The notes under the pieces: model-generated
Database searches by the model: none
What the model was told of the DNA's origin: nothing
The model's input: the letters and a program-made list of their open reading frames with translations, nothing else
Source of the DNA: Candidatus Aminicenantota bacterium
GTDB lineage: Bacteria > Acidobacteriota > Aminicenantia > JAMOAD01
NCBI GenBank assembly: GCA_027070475.1
Contig: JALXDT010000318.1
Span: 1-10,829, forward strand
Length of the DNA stretch: 10,829 bases
Direction: 5' to 3'
Part shown: positions 7,175 to 10,829 of the stretch, piece by piece
How positions within the stretch are numbered: the stretch's first letter is position 1
Layout: each line of letters begins with the position of its first letter
Made by a program: the position numbers and the translations under genes

Positions 7175-9325
7175 ATGATGAAAAAACTTTTTGTGTTGGT
7201 CATAACTGTTTTTATACTTTTTACAAATCTAAAATCAGCGGATAGTATAATAAAAATACCAAAAACTGATACTCCTCCTAAGCTTGACGGGATTTTAGAT
7301 GATCCTGCATGGGAAAAAGCCGCTAAATTTGATGCTTTCAAAACATTTAAGCCTGATTATGGAAAAGAACCTCATAAAAAAACCATTCTTTATGTAACCT
7401 ATGATTCCCATAATCTATACTTTGCAATAAAGGCTTTTGATGATCCTTCCGAAATTAAAACTTCAATTACAAAAAGAGATCATATGTTTAATGATGATTG
7501 GGCAGCAATTATTGTTGATACCTTTAATAATGCCCAAGGTGCCTATGGTTTTATTCTCAATCCCTCAGGAATTCAGGGAGACGGAATGACGACAATAAAC
7601 GGAGAATTCAATGAAACTCAGGATTTTGTATGGTATGGAGCAGGAAAGATAAACAAAGAGGGTTACTGTCTTGAATATAAAATTCCTCTCAAAAGCTTAA
7701 GATTTCCCTCAGGCAGAAAGGTCATCATGAGAATTATGGCTATAAGAAATATAACAAGATTCTCTGAAAATAACTCTTTTCCTCCCATTTATCCCGATAA
7801 AGGAAGCATTCTTTCTCAAACTCTTCCCGTTGAATTTGAAAATTTAAAATATAAGAGAGTTTTTGAGCTTTTGCCGGATGTTGTTCATAGCAACAATAAG
7901 GAGATTGAGAAAGGAGAGCTTGTTCCATCCGAAAAAAGCACAGAATTCGGGCTCACAACAAAATTAGGAATAACTTCTGATCTGACTCTGGATGCCACTT
8001 ATAATCCTGATTTCAGTCAGGTTGAAGCAGATGCGGGACAGGTGGATATTAATTTGAGGTATGACCTTTTTTACCCTGAAAAGAGGCCTTTTTTTCAGGA
8101 AGGAAGCGAACTTTTCAAATTTGCGGGAAACACGGAGGAAGCTCCACTCTGGGCAGTTGTTCACACACGAAGGATAATAAGCCCTATTTATGGAATTAAG
8201 CTAAGTGGGAAAATAACACAGAAAGACACGATATTAGGATTATTTGCAAAAGATCAAATTTCAAATGGAGATACTGAAATAACTCCATTCTATTCTATTG
8301 TAAGATATATACACTCTTTAAAGGAGGATTCATATATAGGAGGCTTTTTCACCTCTAAAGACAACAATGGCTATTTTAACAGAATATTAGGAAGTGATGG
8401 GAGAATAAGAATAAATAGATCTTCCTTTGCAGAGTATCATTATTTTGGTTCTATAACAAGTGATGGGGAAGGAATTGTAAAAAACACAGGACATGCTCTT
8501 GGAGTTCACTATCAATTTTTAAATAGAAAATACATCCTTGATACGGGAATTCAGGATATTTCCGATGACTTTCAAATTGATACAGGTTTTATTACAAGAA
8601 CAGGAATAACCAGATTCGCACTCTTTGGTATGTATCAACTCTATCCGAAATCAAAAACATTTAAAAAGATAGATACTCTTTACTGGAGTTTCCATATATA
8701 TGACAAAGAGTATAAAACATTTGAGACTTTTAATCTTTTTGCTTTAAAATTTCATCTTCCTTTAAACTCAGAGTTCAGAATAGACGGAATATTAGGAAAT
8801 GAGGTGTTTAAAGGAGAAAAGTTTGATAAATCAGGTTTTGATGTGAGGATAAACTCTCAGATAACAAAAAGACTATTTTTTTCCCTATCTTTAGGAAGAA
8901 GTGGAAAGATATTTTATGATCCAAGATCTCCATATCAGGGATATGGCAACACAGCTTTCCTTTACATTCAATTTCAGCCCCATGATAAAATAGAATCAAT
9001 CTTCAGTCTAATTTATTCGGATTTTTATAAAAAATTCACAAAAGAGAAGATATATGATTACAGTATTTTAAGGAATAAAACCACTTTTCAGATAAACAAA
9101 TATCTTTTTTTCAGAGGAATAGTTGAATACAATAATTATTGGAAGAAACTGACTGTTGATGCCTTAGCCTCTTTCACCTATATTCCGGGAACTGTTGTTT
9201 ACTTAGGATATGGCTCTGTTTTCAATAAAATCAAATGGGATTATGATGAATATGTGCCAAGCGATAATTTTTTGGAAACAAAGAGAGGATTCTTTTTCAA
9301 AGTTTCATATCTTTACAGATATTAG
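7175..9325 (+). CDS. Secreted CBM9-like plus DUF5916 outer-membrane barrel protein
   Basis: This 716-residue protein begins with a signal peptide (MMKKLF, hydrophobic core to about 18, likely cut near 20-23). A CBM9-like beta-sandwich follows at about 24-215, with the usual PxLDGxLDDPAW opening. From about 230 to the end lies a DUF5916 region. Its signature is present: YNPDFSQVEAD at 276-286, then a conserved block ending in RPFFQEG at 304-310. The remainder alternates polar and aromatic residues like beta-strands, and the chain ends in an aromatic strand with terminal Tyr, the usual signal for outer-membrane barrel assembly. I infer an outer-membrane protein with a periplasmic ligand-binding domain. 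The family's function is not established, and sugar or glycan binding is only suggested by the CBM9-like fold. The last 29 bases overlap the convergent dus gene. Confidence 0.9.
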   Translation: MMKKLFVLVITVFILFTNLKSADSIIKIPKTDTPPKLDGILDDPAWEKAAKFDAFKTFKPDYGKEPHKKTILYVTYDSHNLYFAIKAFDDPSEIKTSITKRDHMFNDDWAAIIVDTFNNAQGAYGFILNPSGIQGDGMTTINGEFNETQDFVWYGAGKINKEGYCLEYKIPLKSLRFPSGRKVIMRIMAIRNITRFSENNSFPPIYPDKGSILSQTLPVEFENLKYKRVFELLPDVVHSNNKEIEKGELVPSEKSTEFGLTTKLGITSDLTLDATYNPDFSQVEADAGQVDINLRYDLFYPEKRPFFQEGSELFKFAGNTEEAPLWAVVHTRRIISPIYGIKLSGKITQKDTILGLFAKDQISNGDTEITPFYSIVRYIHSLKEDSYIGGFFTSKDNNGYFNRILGSDGRIRINRSSFAEYHYFGSITSDGEGIVKNTGHALGVHYQFLNRKYILDTGIQDISDDFQIDTGFITRTGITRFALFGMYQLYPKSKTFKKIDTLYWSFHIYDKEYKTFETFNLFALKFHLPLNSEFRIDGILGNEVFKGEKFDKSGFDVRINSQITKRLFFSLSLGRSGKIFYDPRSPYQGYGNTAFLYIQFQPHDKIESIFSLIYSDFYKKFTKEKIYDYSILRNKTTFQINKYLFFRGIVEYNNYWKKLTVDALASFTYIPGTVVYLGYGSVFNKIKWDYDEYVPSDNFLETKRGFFFKVSYLYRY

Positions 9326-10250
9326 AAAAAATCTCAATCGCGTTTTGCTTTACAAAGGAGTAGTCTTTTGAAATAAAAAGCTCATTCTTTCTCTGCTTTG
9401 GTATTCCTTTACCTTTGCTAAAATATCTTAAAAAAGCTTTTAATCTCGGAAGCCACTTTTCCTCAGGATAAAAATCTTCCATATATTCAATGAACTTTTT
9501 GATAATAATATCTTCCCTTTCCCTTTTCCCGGTCTCAATTTCTTTGAAAAAGGATGGATTTATAACTATTCCTCTCCCAATCATTATTCCATCAACAATT
9601 TTAAGTTTTTCTTTTGCAGTTTCCACACTAAATAAATCCCCATTTCCTATCAAAGGAATATTTAGTTTTTCTTTCAAAGGTTTTGCAAATTCCCACCTTG
9701 CAGGTTTTGAATATCCATCTTTTTTTGTTCTAAAATGAACAATAATGGCATCCACCCCTTCTCCTTCAACAATTTTTGCTATTTCAAAAACATTCACACT
9801 ATTAAATCCTAATCTTATCTTTACTGTGAAAGCCTTGTCAGTTGTACTTCTTATAGCCCTTATTATCTCCTTAAATTTGCTTAAATCTTTAAGAAGGTAT
9901 GCTCCTGCCCCTTTATTCACAACTTTTTTTACGGGACATCCCGCATTTAAATCTATTCCGTCAAAATCTGTTTCTTCATTTATATACCGAACCGCCTTCT
10001 TAAATGTTTCGGGATTGCTTCCGAAAAGTTGAACAAATTTTGGCGTATCAGATTTAAAGTTTTTGATCATTAAGAGAGTCTGAGGATTTTTTCTTATTAA
10101 GCCCTCAACTGATATCATCTCGGTAAAGAGAGCTCCCGCATAACCTATACTATCAAGAAGCCTCCTAAAGGGAAGATCTGTTAGCCCTGCAAGGGGAGAG
10201 GGGAAATAGTGGTATTTTATATTTAGTTTTCCTATTTTAATTGAAGTCAC
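9297..10250 (-). CDS. dus: tRNA-dihydrouridine synthase (Dus family)
   Basis: This 317-residue FMN enzyme uses NAD(P)H to reduce uridine to dihydrouridine in the D-loop region of tRNAs. It has a near-normal length and a TIM-barrel layout. Visible hallmarks are SPLAG at 18-22 followed by TDLPFR, NAGCP with catalytic C105, K144 in the VKIRLG strand, H172 and R174 in HFRT (usually HGRT), GNGD at 202-205 and the phosphate-binding MIGRG at 223-227 followed by NP. The C-terminal helical domain is present. It resembles DusB-type proteins most, but I cannot fix the subfamily. The start given is GTG at 10250, three bases after the upstream gene's stop. That GTG lies inside an AAGGTGA sequence that would itself be a Shine-Dalgarno site, and an ATT at 10241 would give a more typical N-terminus, MKIGKL. 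The 3' end overlaps the DUF5916 gene by 29 bp. Confidence 0.93.
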   Translation of the reverse strand: MTSIKIGKLNIKYHYFPSPLAGLTDLPFRRLLDSIGYAGALFTEMISVEGLIRKNPQTLLMIKNFKSDTPKFVQLFGSNPETFKKAVRYINEETDFDGIDLNAGCPVKKVVNKGAGAYLLKDLSKFKEIIRAIRSTTDKAFTVKIRLGFNSVNVFEIAKIVEGEGVDAIIVHFRTKKDGYSKPARWEFAKPLKEKLNIPLIGNGDLFSVETAKEKLKIVDGIMIGRGIVINPSFFKEIETGKREREDIIIKKFIEYMEDFYPEEKWLPRLKAFLRYFSKGKGIPKQRKNELFISKDYSFVKQNAIEIFSNICKDMKL

Positions 10251-10253
10251 CTT
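10247..10253 (-). promoter_or_regulatory. AAGGTGA Shine-Dalgarno-like site overlapping the dus GTG
   Basis: On the minus strand AAGGTGA matches the ribosome-binding consensus AAGGAGGTGA at its 3' half. It contains the GTG annotated as the dus start and lies five bases before an in-frame ATT (10241-10239). It could either drive initiation at ATT or merely reflect stop-start coupling onto GTG from the overlapping operon. Confidence 0.35.
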
Positions 10254-10637
10254 TTAAAAAAATAGTTTGTTTAACTTTCTGAAACCTTTCCCTAAAAAGA
10301 GAGAGACCAAAAAGCCAATTAAAATACCTGAAATTGTCACACTTCTAAAAAACAGTAAAAAAAGGAATGAAAATATTACAAAAAACACTAAGATATAGTT
10401 AATTCCCTCCTTTCTCTCCTGAGAATAAAAGAAAAAAGTATAAAGAGAGAAACATAATGGGAAAAACTCTTTCAAGCCATAATTAAAGTTTATAAAATTA
10501 TTAATTTTAAAAATTAAAAAATATAAGATAGTCGAAAATACAATAAAAAGTCCGAAAATAAAGGGTCTTTTCTTCCCATATATAAAACCTAAAATAAAAA
10601 AGAAGACAGCAATTAATGTATACTTATTTATAAGCAT
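10254..10637 (-). CDS. Small multi-spanning membrane protein, distantly PAP2-like
   Basis: From the first ATG this is a 127-residue, very hydrophobic protein with about five membrane segments (near 7-21, 25-43, 57-71, 80-97 and 100-116) and a basic tail (GKGFRKLNK). I do not recognise a family with confidence. The spacing of its last part, R98 followed by residues in the register RX5GX3GX3SX3G, resembles the RX5HX3D helix of PAP2 phosphatases with His and Asp replaced by Gly. PLCF at 60-63 sits where PSGH would be. If related, it is catalytically dead. The stop lies three bases before the dus start, so the two genes are probably one transcript. The ATG has AGGA directly abutting it, which is too close, and the frame stays open and membrane-protein-like upstream to 10811, so the true start is probably elsewhere. 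Confidence 0.6.
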   Translation of the reverse strand: MLINKYTLIAVFFFILGFIYGKKRPFIFGLFIVFSTILYFLIFKINNFINFNYGLKEFFPLCFSLYTFFFYSQERKEGINYILVFFVIFSFLFLLFFRSVTISGILIGFLVSLFLGKGFRKLNKLFF

Positions 10638-10811
10638 TCCTGTAATAGCTTTAAGATACAGTATTTTAGAAAGAAAATCTCCTATAGCTCTCGTGATTTT
10701 TATTTCATTGTTGATATTTACAATTTTTGTAGGAAAAAAGAAAAGAAAAATCAGATAGATAATATAAATGGCAAGAACTAAAAGGAGAGCTGCTTTTTTT
10801 TTCTTTATTTG
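10638..10811 (-). other. In-frame upstream extension of the membrane gene with no usual start codon
   Basis: Reading leftward from 10811, the frame is open for 58 more codons into the ATG at 10637. It encodes a Lys cluster, then a long hydrophobic helix (AALLLVLAIYIIYLIFLFF), then a polar stretch and the segment GDFLSKILYL that leads into the annotated protein. This looks like the real N-terminus and would make a protein of about 185 residues. There is no ATG, GTG or TTG in this part. A stop (TAA) lies at 10814-10812. An ATA at 10808 would give the classic start MKKKKAALLL, but no Shine-Dalgarno site precedes it. The Lys cluster is encoded by a run of nine A (10794-10802), where a one-base error or slippage would join a different frame that is open to the right edge of the window. 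Confidence 0.5.
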
Positions 10812-10818
10812 TTATAAT
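10810..10818 (+). promoter_or_regulatory. Extended -10 promoter element pointing out of the window
   Basis: TGTTATAAT is a perfect extended -10 (TGnTATAAT) on the plus strand, with no -35 match at the usual distance. Transcription would start near 10825, aimed at a gene beyond the right edge and divergent from the dus unit. In DNA this AT-rich a TATAAT alone can occur by chance; the TG extension adds some weight. Confidence 0.3.
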
Positions 10819-10829
10819 AGTATGAAAAT

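Noticed and set aside
9490..10032. Two plus-strand open frames opposite dus
   Set aside because: They lie wholly inside a well-supported dus gene on the other strand, and their Ser/Pro/Phe-rich translations are the expected mirror of its codons.

Overview
The window is AT-rich DNA (roughly one third G+C by eye) with densely packed genes and proteins rich in Lys, Glu, Ile and Phe. A large outer-membrane-type beta-barrel protein with a signal peptide points to a diderm bacterium. The low G+C, a DUF5916 protein and a soluble P-type-ATPase-like HAD protein suggest a poorly sampled, perhaps anaerobic or thermophilic bacterial lineage. I cannot name the phylum from this sequence.

Layout, left to right. 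Bases 1-130 hold the end of an unidentified upstream region and a strong sigma70-like promoter. Bases 131-4018 (+) encode a large soluble hybrid histidine kinase with seven PAS domains, a kinase core and a C-terminal receiver. A second promoter with the same geometry (4027-4055) precedes a tightly coupled three-gene unit (4078-7108, +). This unit encodes a catalytic M16 zinc protease subunit, a non-catalytic M16 partner and a small HAD protein of the soluble P-type-ATPase family, joined by ATGA stop/start overlaps. After a 66-bp gap and a strong Shine-Dalgarno site comes a secreted CBM9-like plus DUF5916 outer-membrane protein (7175-9325, +). Its 3' end overlaps, tail to tail, a leftward gene pair: a tRNA-dihydrouridine synthase (9297-10250, -) and, just upstream of it, a small multi-spanning membrane protein (10254-10637, -). 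The reading frame of that membrane protein continues upstream to about 10811 without a usual start codon.

How the genes fit together: the two M16 proteins very probably form one heterodimeric peptidase. The HAD protein is translationally coupled to them, but its role is unknown. The kinase has its own promoter and no obvious partner here, since its receiver is fused to it. The leftward dus and membrane-protein genes are likely co-transcribed.

No RNA gene, CRISPR array, insertion sequence or prophage-type feature was seen. The items most worth a second look are the M16-M16-HAD unit, the membrane gene with no visible start and a PAP2-like but motif-less sequence, a possible AUU start for dus, and the twin promoters with identical spacing. 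I found no clear sign of a wholly new multi-gene system.
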